From Elymus sibiricus (lineage: Eukaryota; Streptophyta; Magnoliopsida; Poales; Poaceae): a stretch of 64,000 nucleotides of DNA. The notes beneath the pieces were generated by a model, which saw only the letters and a list, made by a program, of their open reading frames with translations, made no database searches and was not told the origin of the DNA. Of this stretch, positions 20,993-34,196 are shown piece after piece. The translations under genes and the position numbers were made by a program. Within the stretch, counting starts at the first letter, position 1. Each line of letters opens with the position of its first letter. Location: NCBI GenBank assembly GCA_039707655.1, contig CM077671.1, forward strand, positions 365,578,720 to 365,642,719, given 5' to 3'.

Positions 20993-22126
20993 ATGCCCTC
21001 TGATCTTGAGAATAATATTAAAGAATTTATTAGCTCGAAAAAAGGTTTCAATGCTATGATTGAAGAAAAATTGCTCAAGATTGATGATTTGGCTAGGAAC
21101 GTTGATAGAATTTCTCTTGAGATTGATTCTTTTAAAATTATATCTATTCCACCCAAGCATGATATTAATGAGTCTTTAAAAGCTATGAGAATTTCTATTG
21201 ATGAGTGCAAGGAAAGAACCGCTAGAATACGTGCTAAGCGTGAATGGCTTGAAAAAGTGTGTTCTCGTGATTATAATGATGAAGATCTTAAAGTGATTGA
21301 TGTGACTCCTATTGAATCTTTGTTTTCTAATGTAAATCTTGATAAAGATGGGACTGGAGATGAGTCAACTTTAATTAAAAGGCGTCCCAATGATTCGGAG
21401 TTTATAGATCTTAATGCTAAGATTGTTAAAAGTGGGATTGAAGAGGTCAAAACTTTAGATAGCAATGAACCCACACTTTTTAATTTCAAGGACTTTAATT
21501 ATGATAGTTATTCTTTGATTAATTGTGTTTCCTTGTTGCAATCCATGTTGAATTCTCCGCATGCTTATAATCAAAATAAAGCTTTTACTAAACATATCGT
21601 GGATGCTATGATGAAATCTTTTGAAGAAAAACTTGAGTTGGAAGTTTCTATACCTAGAAAGCTTTATGATGAGTGGGAACCTACTATTAAGATTAAAATT
21701 AAGGATTATGAGTGCCATGCTTTGTGTGATTTGGGTGCTAGCGTTTCCACGATTCCAAAAACTTTATGTGATGTGCTAGGTTTCCGTGAATTTGATGATT
21801 GCTCTTTAAATTTGCATCTTGCGGATTCCACTATAAAGAAACCTATGGGAAGGATTAATTATGTTCTTATTTTTGCAAATAGGAATTATGTGCCCGTAGA
21901 TTTCATTGTTCTTGATATAGATTGCAATCCTACATGTCCTATTATTCTTGGTAGACCTTTCCTTAGAACGATTGGTGCAATTATTGATATGAAGGAAGGA
22001 AATATTAGATTCCAATTTCCATTAAGGAAAGGCATGGAGCACTTTCCTAGAAAGAAAATAAAATTGCCTTATGAATCTATTATGAGAGCTACTTATGGAT
22101 TGCATACCAAAGATGACAATACCTAG
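20993..22126 (+). CDS. Gypsy linker and aspartic protease
   Basis: A 377-aa frame continues directly, in the same frame, after the gag stop. Its first half is a charged, probably helical linker. The second half is a retropepsin: CD246-LGASVSTIP with the catalytic Asp in D-L-G-A-S, then PIILGRPFLRTIGAIID, the flap and core pattern of Athila-type proteases. Only this protease is encoded. The frame ends with TAG at 22124-22126 and no pol domain follows. Confidence 0.85.
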   Translation: MPSDLENNIKEFISSKKGFNAMIEEKLLKIDDLARNVDRISLEIDSFKIISIPPKHDINESLKAMRISIDECKERTARIRAKREWLEKVCSRDYNDEDLKVIDVTPIESLFSNVNLDKDGTGDESTLIKRRPNDSEFIDLNAKIVKSGIEEVKTLDSNEPTLFNFKDFNYDSYSLINCVSLLQSMLNSPHAYNQNKAFTKHIVDAMMKSFEEKLELEVSIPRKLYDEWEPTIKIKIKDYECHALCDLGASVSTIPKTLCDVLGFREFDDCSLNLHLADSTIKKPMGRINYVLIFANRNYVPVDFIVLDIDCNPTCPIILGRPFLRTIGAIIDMKEGNIRFQFPLRKGMEHFPRKKIKLPYESIMRATYGLHTKDDNT

Positions 22127-24702
22127 ATCTATTGCGTTATGCCTAGCTAGGGGCGTTAAACAATAGCGCTTGTTGGGAGGCAACCCAATTTTATTTTTAT
22201 GCTTTTGTTTTTGCTTCTGTTTTTGAGTTTTCCACACATTATTACCTCTGTAATAATTTTGTTTTCTTGTTTAAATTAGTGTTTGATCCAAGTAATACCT
22301 TTGGGATGGTCTACGGTGTTTGCAATTTGATTTTGCTGAAAAACAGAATCTTTTGCTTTCAGTCGAAGAATTTTTTAAATTCACTGGAACGTTCTTTTGA
22401 TCTGAAATTTTTACACATGATTTATATACAGATTTCCCTGATTTTCCTAATATTTCAGAATTTTTGGAGTTACAGAAGTATTCTAAGTCTATAGATTGCT
22501 ACAGACTGTTCTGTTTTAGACAGATTCTGTTTTCTTTGTGTTGTTTGCTTATTTTGATGTATCTATGGGTTGTATCGAGGGGTATGAACCATGGAGAAGT
22601 TGGAATACAGTAGATATTACACCAATATGAATAAAGAATGAGTTCACAACAGTACCTAAAGTGGTGATTTATTTTTCTTATACTAACGGATCTCATGAGT
22701 TTTCTGTTGAGTTTTGTGTTGTGAAGTTTTCAAGTTTTGGGTAAAGATTTGATGGACTATGGAATAAGGAGTGGCAAGAGCCTAAGATTGGGGATGACCA
22801 AGGCACCCCAAGACATATTCAAGGATACCAAAAAGCCTAAGCTTGGGGATGCCCCGGAAGGCATCCCCTCTTTCGTCTTCAATCCATCGGTAAATTTACT
22901 TGAGGCTATATTTTTATTCACCACATGATATGTGTTTTGCTTGGAGCGTCTTGTATGATATGAGTATTTGCTTTTTAGTTTGACACAATCGTCCTTGCGG
23001 CACACATCTTTTGAGAGAGACACGCTGAATCGTGAATTTATTAGAATACTCTATATGCTTCACTTATATCTTTTGAGCTAGGCAATGTTGCTCTAGTACT
23101 TCACTTATATCTTTGTAGAGCACGGTGGTGTTTTATTTTATAGAAATTATTGAACTCTCGTACTTCACTTATATTATTTTGAGAGTTTCTTAAAACAGCA
23201 TGGTAATTGGTTTAGGTTATGAATTTAGTCCTAATATAATGGGCATCCAAGAGGGGTATAATAAAAACTTTCATATTAAGTGCATTGGATACTATGAGAA
23301 GTTTGATTCCTTGCATATAGTTTTGAGATAATGAAGATGGTAATATGAGAGTCATGCTAGTGAGTAGTTGTGAATTGGAAGAATACTTGTGTTCAAGTTT
23401 GTGATTCCCGTAGCATGCACGTATGGTGAACCGTTATGTAACGAAGTCGGAGCATGATTTGTTTAATGATTGTCAACCTTTGTGTGAGGGTCGGGAGCGC
23501 GCGATGGTTAACTCCTACCAACCTCTCCCCTAGGAGCATGCATCTAATGCTTTGTTTGATAACTAATAGACTTTTGCAATAAGTATGTGAGTTCTTTATG
23601 ACTAATGTTGAGTCCATGGATTATACGCACTCTCACCCTTCCACCATTGCTAGCCTCTCTAGTACCGCGCATATTTCGCCGGTGCATCAAACCCACCTTC
23701 CTCAAAACAGCCACCATATATTTTCCTCAAAACAGCCACCATACCTACCTATTATGGCATTTCCATAGCCATTCCGAGATATATTGCCATGCAACTTCTA
23801 CCGTTCCGTTTTTCATGACATGCACCATCACTTCCATATTGCATATAGAGTCATATTTTGTCATAGGTATCGAGTTGTAATTTTCCTTTTGAGTTGTAAG
23901 TAAATAAAAGTGTGATGATTTTCATTATTAGAGCATTGTCCCATGAGAGAAAAGGATGATGGAAGCTATGAATCCCTCACAAGTTGGGATGAGTCTCCGG
24001 ACTTTACAAATAATAAAAGAGGCCAGCGAAGCCCAAATAAAAAAAAGAGGCCAAAGATGCCCACCAAAATAAAAATAAAATAAAAAAATGAAATGAGAGA
24101 AAGAGAGAAGGGACAATTGCTACTATGTTTTTCCACACTTGTGCTTCAAAGTAGCACCATGATCTTCATGATAGAGAGTCTCCTATTTTGTCACTTTCAT
24201 ATAACTAGTGGAATTTTTCATCATTATGCACAACCACTTAGTTTATTTTTGAGCTTTCATACACTTATAGCTCTAGTGCATTCGTTGCATGGCAATCCCT
24301 ACTCACTCACATTGATATATATTGATGAGCATCTCCATAGCCCGTTGATACGCCTAGTTGATGTGAGACTATCTTCTCCTTTTCCCTTGTCATCGGGGTT
24401 GTGCATGATTTAAATACTTTGTGTGGGGAAGATGGAGCATAGCCAGACCATATGATTTTGTAGGGTTAACTTTCTAAGGCCATGTTATTTTGAAAGGACG
24501 CAATTGCCTTGTTGGTATGCTTGAAGTATTACTGTTTTTATGTCAATATCAAACTTTTGTTTTGAATTTTACGGATCTGAATATTCATGCCACAATAAAG
24601 AATATTATATGGATAAATATGTTAGGTAGCATTCCACATCAAAAATTCTGTTTTTATCATTTACCTACTCGAGGACGAGCAGGAATTAAGCTTGGGAATG
24701 CT
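22127..24702 (+). other. Non-coding 3' region of the Sabrina-like element
   Basis: About 2.6 kb without a credible frame occupies the place where pol would be. Near 22780-22880 it has repeated AAGCTTGGGGATGCC motifs. It ends with a conserved block TACCTACTCGAGGACGAG, then GGAATTAAGCTTGGGAATG as polypurine tract. The same blocks occur, reverse-complemented, in the minus-strand Gypsy at 34197-36600. Confidence 0.8.
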
Positions 24703-26291
24703 TGATACGTCTCCAACGTATCTATAATTTTTGATTGTTCCATGCTATTATATTATCTGTTTTGGATGTTTTATATGCATTAATATGCTATTTTATATTA
24801 TTTTTGGGACTAACCTATTAATCTAGAGCCTAGTGCCAGTTTCTATTTTTTCCTTTTTTTTGAGTATTGCAGATAAGGAATATTAAACGGAGTCCAAACG
24901 GAATAAAATCTTCGGAATAATTTTCTTGGACCAGAAGCAACCCAGAAGACTTGGAGATGAAGGCAGGAGAGCCGCCGTGTGGCGACAAGCCACAGGGGCG
25001 CGCCCTGGGGGGGGGGGGGGCGCCCCCCTGGCTTGTGGCCCCACGACAGCCCTCCTAACCCTATTCTTCGGCCTATAAATTCACAAATATTCCCTGGATA
25101 CCAAAAAGAGCCACGAAAATACTTTTCCGCCGCCGGAAGCCTCTGTTCCCGTGAGATCCAATCTTGGAGCCTTTTCCGGTAATCTGCCGGAGGGGGAATC
25201 GATCACGGAGGGCATCTACATCAACTCCATTGCCCCTCCGATGATGCATGAGTAGTTCACCACAGACCTTCGGGTCCATAGCTAGTAGCTAGATGGCTTC
25301 TTCTCTCTCTTTGTTCTTCAATACCATGTTCTTCATGATCTTCATGGAGATCTATCCGATGTAATACTCTTTTGCGGCGTGTTTGTCGAGATCCGATGAA
25401 TTGTGGGTTTATGTTCAGATTATCTATGAATATTATTTGAATTTTCTCTGAATTCTTATTTGCATGATTTCATATCTTTGCAAGTCTCTTCGAGTTATTG
25501 GTTTGGTTTGGCCAACTAGATTGGTAATTCTTGCAATGGGAGAAGTGCTTAGTTTTGGGTTCAATCTTGCGGTGTCCTCACCCAGTGACAAAGTAGGGGT
25601 AGCGAGGCACGTATTGTATTGTTGCCATCGAGGATAAAAAGATGGGGTTTTCATCATATTGCTTGAGTTTATCCCTCTACATCATGTCATCTTACCTAAT
25701 GTGTTACTCTGTTCTTCATGAACTTAATACTCTAGATACAGGCAGGAGTCGGTCGATGTGTGGAGTAATAGTAGTAGATGCAGAATCGTTTCGGTCTACT
25801 TGACACGGACGTGATGCCTATATGCATAATCATTGCCTTGGATATCTTCATAATTATTCGCTTTTCTATCAATTGCTCGACAGTAATTTGTTCACCCACC
25901 GTATTATTTTCCTTCATGAGAGAAGCCTCTAGTGAAACCTATGGCCCCCGGGTATATTTTCCATCTATTATTTTCAGATCTAAAACCAAAAATACCAAAA
26001 ATATCTTGCTGCAATCTTTTTACTTTTGTTTTACTTTACTTTCAAGCAATCATATCTATCTATCTCTACCAGATCTCATCCTTGCAAGTAACCGTGAAGG
26101 GATTGACAACCCCTTTATTGCGTTGGGTGCAAGTCTTTGATTATTTGTGTAGGTACACCTATTGGGGACTTGCTTGTATCTCCTACTGGATTGATACCTT
26201 GGTTCTCAACAACTGAGGGAAATACTTATCTACTTTGCTGCATCACCCTTTCCTCTTCAAGGGAAAACTAACGCATGCTCGAGAAGTAGCA
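24703..26291 (+). repeat. 3' LTR of the Sabrina-like element
   Basis: This 1589-bp LTR is nearly identical to 18170-19754, with scattered substitutions and a longer G run near 25009. It ends TAGCA before the ATCCC duplication. Confidence 0.9.
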
Positions 26292-26737
26292 ATCCCTCAC
26301 TTAAATTTCAAGATAAAATTGTGTTCTCCCCGAGTGTGCACCGTTGCAAAAGTTTGTCATTTCGAGACACCACGTGATGATCGGGTGTGATTGGCTCTAC
26401 GTTCGCATACAACGGGTGCAAGCCAGTGTTGCACGTGCGGAACACTCGGGTTAAACTTGACGACCCTAGCATGTACAGACATGGCCTCGGAACACAAGAG
26501 ACCGAAATTTCGAACATGAGTCATATAGTAGATATGATCAACATGAAGATGTTCACCATTGAAACCACCTCAACTCACGTGATGATCAGACTTGAGTTGG
26601 TGAATTTGGATCATGTGACACTCGAATGACCAGAGGGATGTCAATTTGAGTGGGAGTTTTTAAGTAATATGATTAACTAAACTCATTATTTTGAACAATA
26701 GTCTAAGTTGTCTTTGCAAAATTTATGTTGTAGATCA
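26292..26737 (+). other. Leader of Angela copy 1, right part
   Basis: This continues the leader interrupted at 18169 and aligns with 41516-41963 of copy 2. No gene is supported. Confidence 0.8.
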
Positions 26738-29700
26738 ATGGCTCGCGCTGTAGCACCCCTAAATTTTAATGCGTTCCTAGAGAAAGCTAAGTTGAAAGAT
26801 GATGGAAGTAACTTTGTGGACTGGGCCCGTAATCTAAGGATTATCCTTACGGCTTCCCAAAAGGCTTATGTCCTTGATGCACCGCTTGGTGATCCACCCG
26901 CTCCAGTAGAGTCTCCAGACGTTGCGAACGCCTAGCAGGCTCGTTCTGATGATTACTCAATGGTTCAATGTGCAATGTTGTATGGCTTAGAACCGGGACT
27001 TCAAAGACGTTTTGAACGTCATGGAGGATATGATATATTCCTAGAGTTGAAGTTTATCTTTCAGAAGAATGCTCGGATTGAGATGTATGAGACCTTCGAT
27101 AAGTTCTATGCTTGCAAGATGGAGGAGAACGGGTCTGTCAGTGAACATACTCAAAATGTCTGGGTATTCCACCCGTCTGGCTGAATTGGGGATGCCCCTT
27201 CCAGCAGAGGCGATCACTGACAGAGTTCTTCAATCATTGCCACCTAGCTACAGGAGCTTCGTGTTGAACTATAACATGCACGAGATGAACAAGTCAGTCG
27301 CCGAGCTGTTTGCGATGTTGAAAGTCGCTGAGTCTGAAATTCAGAAGGAGCATCAAGTGTTGATGGTTAATAAAACCACTAGTTTCAAGAAGAATGGCAA
27401 GGGTAAGAAGGGTAACTCCAAGAAGAGTGGCAAAGCAGTTGCCTCTCTCGTGAAGAAACCCAAAGCTGGACCCAAGCCAGAAACTGAGTGCTTTCATTGC
27501 AAGGGAACTGGTCACTGGAAGCGGAACTGCCCCAAGTATCTGGCTGACAAGAAGGCGGCCAACACCAAACAAGGTATATATGATATACATGTTATTGATG
27601 TGTACCTTACCGACTCTCGTTGTAGTGCCTGGGTATTTGATACCGGTGCGGTTGCTCACATTTACAACTCAAAACAGGAACTGCGGAAAAGACGGAGGCT
27701 GGCAAAGGACGAAGTGACGATGCGCGTGGGAAATGATTCCAAGGTTGATGTGATCGCCGTTGGCACGCTCGCTCTTCGATTACCATCGGGATTAGTGATG
27801 AACCTGAATAATTGTTATTTAGTGCCTGCGTTATGCATGAACATTATATCTGGATCTTGTTTATTGCGAGACGGTTACTCATTTAAGTCAGAGAATAATG
27901 GTTGTTCTATTTATATGAGTAATATCTTTTATGGTCATGCACCCAATGTGAGGGGTTTATTCTTATTTAATGTCGATAGTGATGATACACATGTTCATAA
28001 CATTGATGCCAAAAGATGTAGAGTTGATAATGATAATACCACTTTCTTGTGGCACTGCCGTTTGGGTCATATTGGTGTAAAACGCATGAAGAAGCTCCAT
28101 GCTGATGGACTTTTGGAGTCACTTGATTTTGAATCACTTGACACATGTGAACCATGCCTCATGGGCAAGATGACTAAAACCCTGTTCTCTGGAACAATGG
28201 AACGGGCAAGTGACTTATTGGAAATCATACATACTGATGTGTGCGGTCCGATGAGCATTGAGGCGCGCGGTGGTTATCGTTACTTTCTCACCTTCACTGA
28301 TGACTTAAGTAGATATGGGTATATTTACTTAATGAAACACAAGTCTGAAACGTTTGAAAAGTTCAAGCAATTTCAGAGTGAAGTTGAGAATCATCGTAAC
28401 AAGAAGATTAAATTCCTACGATCTGATCGAGGAGGAGAATATCTAAGTTATGATTTTGGCAGTCACTTAAGACAGTGTGGAATTGTTTCACAATTGACAC
28501 CGCCTGGAACACCACAGCGTAATGGTGTGTCTGAACGTCGTAATCGAACCTTATTGGATATGGTGCGATCTATGATGTCTCTTGCCGATTTGCCACTATC
28601 GTTTTGGGATTATGCATTAGAGACAGCTGCATTCACTTTAAATAGGGCACCATCGAAATCCGTTGAGACGACGCCATATGAACTATGGTTTGGCAAGAAG
28701 CCAAAGTTGTCGTTTCTTAAAGTTTGGGGATGTGATGCTTATGTCAAAAAGCTTCAGCCTGAAAAGCTGGAACCCAAAGCGGAGAAATGCATCTTCATAG
28801 GATACCCAAAAGAGACAGTTGGGTATACCTTCTATCTTAGATCCGAAGGCAAAGTGTTTGTCGCTAAAAACGGAACATTTCTTCAGAAAGAGTTTCTCTC
28901 GAAAGAATTGAGTGGGAGGAAGATAGAACTTGATGAGGTTGTTGAACCTTTACTTCAACCAGAGAGTAGCGTAGCGCAAAAAGATGGTTCTGTAGATCCT
29001 ACATCGGTTGAAGAGGAAGTTAATGATGATGATCATGAAGCTTCGGATCAAGTTGCTATCGAACCTCGTAGGTCGACAAGGACGCGTACTGCTCCTGAGT
29101 GGTACGGCAACCCTGTCTTAGAGGTCATGTTGTTGGATAACGATGAACCTACGAGCTATGGAGAAGCGATGATAGGCCCGGATTCCGAGAAATGGTTAGA
29201 GGCCATGAAATCCGAGATGGGATCCATGTATGAAAACAAATTATGGGCTTTGGAAGTATTACCTGAAGGGCGAAAGGCCATTCAGAACAAATGGATCTTT
29301 AGGAGGAAGACGGACGCGGACGGTAATGTCACCGTCTATAAAGCTCGACTTGTGGCAAAGGGTTTTTCACAAGTTCAAGGAGTTGACTACGATGAGACCT
29401 TCTCACCCGTAGCGATGCTTAAGTCCGTCAGAATCATGTTAGCAATAGCTGCCTTTTTCGATTATGAAATTTGGCAGATGGATGTCAAAACAACGTTCTT
29501 TAACGGTTTCCTTAAGGAAGAGTTGTATATGATGCAACCAGAAGGTTTTGTCAATCCAGAGAATGCTGACAAAGTTTGCAAACTCCAGCGATCCATTTAT
29601 GGACTGGTGCAAGCATCTCGGAGTTGGAATCTTCGCTTTGATGAGGTGATCAAAGCGTTCAGGTTTATACAAGTTTACGGAGAAGCTTGTATTTACAAGA

Positions 29701-30718
29701 AACTGAGTGGGAGCTCTATAGCATTTCTAATATTATATGTGGATGACATATTGCTGATTGGAAACAATATAGAAATGTTGGAAAGCGTGAAGGAATATTT
29801 GAACAAGAGTTTTTCAATGAAGGACCTAGGAGAAGCTGCTTTCATATTAGGCATCAAGATCTATAGAGATAGATCAAGACGCTTAATAGGACTTTCACAG
29901 AGCACATACCTTGACAAAGTTTGGAAGAAGTTCAAAATGGATCAGTCCAACAAGGGGTTCTTGCCTGTATTGCAAGGTGTGAAGTTGAGTAAGACTCAAT
30001 GCCCAGTGACTGCAGAAGATAGAGAAAAGATGAGTGTCGTCCCCTATGCTTCAGCCATAGGCTCTATCATGTATGCAATGCTGTGTACAAGACCCGATGT
30101 CAGCCTTGCCATATGTATGGACGGAAGGTTTCAAATTGATCCAGGAATGGAACACCAGACAGCGGTTAAGAATATCCTGAAGTACCTGAAAAGGACTAAG
30201 GACATGTTTCTCGTTTATGGAGGTGATCAAGAGCTCGTCGTAAAGGGTTATGTCGATTCAAGCTTTGACACTGATCCGGATGACTCTAAGTGTCAAACCG
30301 GATACATATTTATTCTCAATGGGAGTGCGGTAAGCTGGTGCAGTTCCAAGCAGAGCGTGGTAGCTGATTCTACATGCGAAGCGGAGTACATCCCTGCCTC
30401 GGAGGCGGCGAAGGAAGGTGTCTGGATGAAGGAGTTCATGACAGATCTTGGATTAGTGCCTAGTGCACTAAACCCAATGACTCTGTTCTGTGACAACACT
30501 AGTGCCATTGCTCTAGCCAAGGAACCAAGGTTTCACAAGAGGACCACACACATAAAGCGACGTTTCAATTCCATCCGCGATTACATCACGGAGGACGACA
30601 TAAATATTTGAAAGTACACACGGATCTGAATGTCGCAGATCCGATGACTAAACCTCTTCCAAGGGCTAAACATGATCAACACCAGAACTGTATGGGTGTT
30701 AGATTCATTACAATGTAA
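26738..30718 (+). pseudogene. Broken gag-pol polyprotein of Angela copy 1
   Basis: Compared with the open frame of copy 2, this copy has three clear lesions: a nonsense TAG at 26933-26935 where copy 2 has TGG; a 2-base deletion near 27145 in gag, after which the frame shifts; and a 1-base deletion near 30608 that ends the frame about 35 codons early. Between the last two, one open frame (to 30611) keeps the zinc knuckle CFHCKGTGHWKRNC, protease DTGA, integrase (WHCRLGH, SDRGGEY) and the YVDD box of reverse transcriptase. It is therefore defective mainly at its ends. Confidence 0.92.
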
Positions 30719-30768
30719 ATCACATAGTGATGTGAGCTTGATTATTGACTCTAGTGGAAGTGGGAGAC

Positions 30769-32557
30769 TGTTGGAAATATGCCCTAGAGGCAATAATAAA
30801 GTGGTTATTATTATATTTCCTTGTTCATTATAATCGTTTATTATCCATGCTATAATTGTATTGATTGGAAACACTAATACACATGTGGATATATATAGAC
30901 AACACTGTGTCCCTAGTATGCCTCTAGTAGACTAGCTCGTTGATCAAAGATGGTTAAGGTTTCCTAGCCATAGACATGAGATGTCATTTGATAACGGGAT
31001 CAAATCATTAGGAGAATGATGTGATGGACAAGACCCAAACTATGAACGTAGCATTTGATCGTGTCAGTTTATTGCTATTGTTTTCTGCATGTCAAGTATC
31101 TATTCCTATGGCCATGAGATCATGCAACTCACTGACACCGGAGGAATACCTTGTGTGTATCAAACGTCACAACATAACTGGGTGACTATAAAGATGCTCT
31201 ACAGGTATCTCCGAAGGTATCTGTTGAGCTGGCATGGATCGAGACTGGGATTTGATACTCCATATGACGGAGAGGTATCTCAGGGCCCACTCGGTAATAC
31301 AACATCACAATAAGCCTTGCAAGCAATGTGACTAAAGTGTTAGCCACGGGATCTTGTATTACGGAACGAGTAAAGAGACTTGCCGGTAACGAGATTGAAC
31401 TAGGTATAGAGATACCGACGATCGAATATCGGGCAAGTAACATACCGAAGAACAAAGGGAACATCATACGGGATTAACTGAATCCTTGAAATAGAGGTTC
31501 AACCGATGAAGATCTTCGTAGAATATGTAGGAACCAATATGGGCATCCAGGTCCCGCTATTGGTTATTGACCGTAGAGGTGTCTCGGTCATGTCTATATA
31601 GTTCTCGAACCCGCAGGGTCTGCACACTTAACGTTCGGTGACGTTTCGGTAGTATTGAGTTACGTATGGTGGTGACCGAAGGTTGTTCGGAGTCCCGGAT
31701 GAGATCCAGGACGCCATGAGGAGCTCCGGAATGGTCCGGAGGTAAAGATTGATATATAGGAAGTCCCGTTTTGGTCACCGGAAAAGTTTCGGGTACTTCG
31801 GTAGTGTACCGGGAGTGCCGGGAGGGTACCGGGGGACCATCGGGAGGGGCCTCTCGCTCCAAAGGGCCTCATGGGCTGTGGGAGGAGTTAAACCAGCCCC
31901 TAGTGGGCTGGCCGAACCCCCCAACAAGGCCCATGCAGCTAGGGGTGGGAAAGTCCAAGTGGAGGAAAGGAAAAACCAAGTGGGGAGGAAATCTACTCCT
32001 AGTAGGATTGGAGTTGGACTCCTCCACCTCCCCACTTCGGCCGACCCTAGGGGAGGATCCCTAGGGCGCCGGCCTCCCTCCCCTTCCTCCTATATATACT
32101 AGAGGGGAGAGAGGGCAGCCACACCAAAAAACCCTAAGCCAAGGTGCTGCCCTCTCTCCCCAATAGATCGTGTCCTCTAGTTTTCAGCAGCGCTTAGGCG
32201 AAGCCCTACTGGAATAGTTCCACCACCACCGCCGCCGCGCCGTCACGCCACTGGAGAACCCATCTACCTCTCCGCTCCCTCTTGGTGGATCAAGAAGGCG
32301 AAGATCGTCATTGAGCTGTACGTGTGCTGAACGCGGAGGTGCCGTCCATTCGGCGCTAGATCGTGATTGGATCGCAGGACGGCTTGCAATTTGGATCGCG
32401 AAGACGTTCGACTACATCAACCACGTTTCTTAACGCTTCCCGCTTAGCGATCTACAAGGGTATGTAGATCCAATCTCCCTCTAGTAGATGCTCATCACCA
32501 TGGATAGATCTTGCGTGTGCGTAGGAATTTTTTTGTTTCCCATGCAACGTTCCCCAA
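30769..32557 (+). repeat. 3' LTR of Angela copy 1, interrupted before its last two bases
   Basis: The LTR follows the polypurine stretch AAGTGGGAGAC. It runs to ...GTTCCCCAA, where the minus-strand Gypsy entered. Its final CA is found at 49820-49821, after the Gypsy and its second CCCAA copy. Confidence 0.93.
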
Positions 32558-34196
32558 TGATGTCTACTACGCAACCTTCTTCTTGTAGACTCGTGTTGGG
32601 CCTCCAAGCGCAGAGTTTTGTAGGACAGTAGCAAATTTCCCTCAAGTGGATGACCTAAGGTTTATCAATCCGTGGGAAGCGTAGGATGAAGATGGTCCCT
32701 CTCAAACAACCCTGCAACCAAATAACAAAGAGTCTCTTGTGTCCCCAACACACCCAATACAATGGTAAATTGTATAGGTGCACTAGTTCGGCGAAGAGAT
32801 GGTGATACAAGTGTAACATGGATGGTAGATATAGGTTTTTGTAATCTGAAAATATAAAAACAGCAAGGTAACTAATGATAAAAGTGAGCAAAAACGGTAT
32901 TGCAATGCTTTGAAACAAGGCCTAGGGTTCATACTTTCACTAGTGCAAGTTCTCTCAACAATACTGACATAGTTGAATCATATGTAAATCCCTTACGTGC
33001 GACAAAGAGTTCACTCCAAAGTCACAAATAGCGGAGAACAAACGAAGAAATTATTGTAGGGTACGAAACCACCTCAAAGTTATCTTTTCCGATCAATCTT
33101 ATGAGCTATCCCTATAAGTGTCACGGACAGCCCTAGAGTTCGTACTAAAATAACACCTTAAGATACACATCAATCAAAACCCTAATGTCACCTAGATACT
33201 CCAATGTCACCACGAGTACCCATGGGCTTGATTATACGATATGCATCACACAATTTCAGATTCATCATGTTCAATCCAACACAAAGAACTTCAAAGAGTT
33301 CCCCAAAGTTTCTACCGGAGAGTCAAGACGAAAACGTGTGCCAACCCCTATGCATAGATTCCCAAGGTCACGGAACCCGCAAGTTGATCACCAAAACACA
33401 CATCAAGTGGATCAATAGAACATCCCATTGTCACCACGGATATCCCATCGCAAGACATACATCAAGTGTTCTCAAATCCTTTAAAGACTCAATCCGATAA
33501 GAAAACTTCAAAGGGAAAAATCAATTCATCACAAGAAGATAGAGAGGGGAATACTCCATATGATTCATGTATATTAATAAAGCACGCGGTTCATCAAGAT
33601 CGTGTCATCTCAAGAACACGAGAGAGAGAGATCAAACACATAGCTACTGGTACATACCCTCAGTCCCGAGGGTGAACTACTCCCTCCTCGTCATGGAGAC
33701 CGCCGGGATGATGAAGATGGCCTCCGGTGATGGTTTCCCCCTCTGGCAGGGTGCCGGAACAGGCTCCCGATTGGTTTTTCGTGGCTACAAAGGCTTGCGG
33801 CGGCGGAACTCCCGATCTAGGTTTCTTTGTGGGGTTTTTTGGTATTTATAGGAATTTTTGGCGTCGGTCTCACGTCAAGGGGGTGCTCGAGGGGCCCACA
33901 AGCCAGGGGGGCGCGCCCTAGGGGGGGGGCGCCCCCTAGGCTTGTGGCTGCCTCGGGACTCCTCCCCGGTATCTTTTTGCTCCAGTATTTTTTATATTTT
34001 CCAAAAATATTCTCCGTAAATTTTCAGCTCATTCCGAGAACTTTTATTTCTGCACAAAAAAATGACACCATGGTAGTTCTGCTGAAAACAACGTCAGTCC
34101 TGGTTAGTTCTAATAAAATCATACCAAAATCATATAGAATTATTGTAAACATGGCATGAATACTTCATAAATTATAGATACGTTGGAGACGTATTA
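32558..34196 (-). repeat. 3' LTR of the minus-strand Gypsy
   Basis: This 1639-bp LTR, read on the plus strand, runs from TGATGTCTACTACG to GACGTATTA. The last bases should be ATCA as in the partner LTR, so one tip base has changed. Confidence 0.9.

Larger units (their letters stand above)
18170..26291 (+). mobile_element. Sabrina-like Gypsy retrotransposon, non-autonomous
   Basis: The 8122-bp element has LTRs starting TGATACGTCTCCAACG and a target duplication ATCCC (18165-18169, 26292-26296). The primer site TGGCGCCGTTGCCGGGGA is of the tRNA-Asp type used by Athila-like Gypsy elements. It encodes a gag and an aspartic protease only; there is no reverse transcriptase, RNase H or integrase anywhere inside. 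The LTR length, LTR start and gag-only content fit the Triticeae family Sabrina; that name is from memory and should be checked. It would need enzymes from another element to move. Confidence 0.88.

Noticed and set aside
24979..25182. Frames starting MATSHRGAPWGG in the Gypsy LTR
   Set aside because: The frame lies inside the LTR, in a segment with a G run, and its counterpart in the other LTR is not conserved.
32551..32560. 3' LTR of Angela copy 1 seeming to be truncated at CCCCAA
   Set aside because: The missing CA and the GTAAC duplication are found at 49820-49826, so the LTR is interrupted, not truncated.
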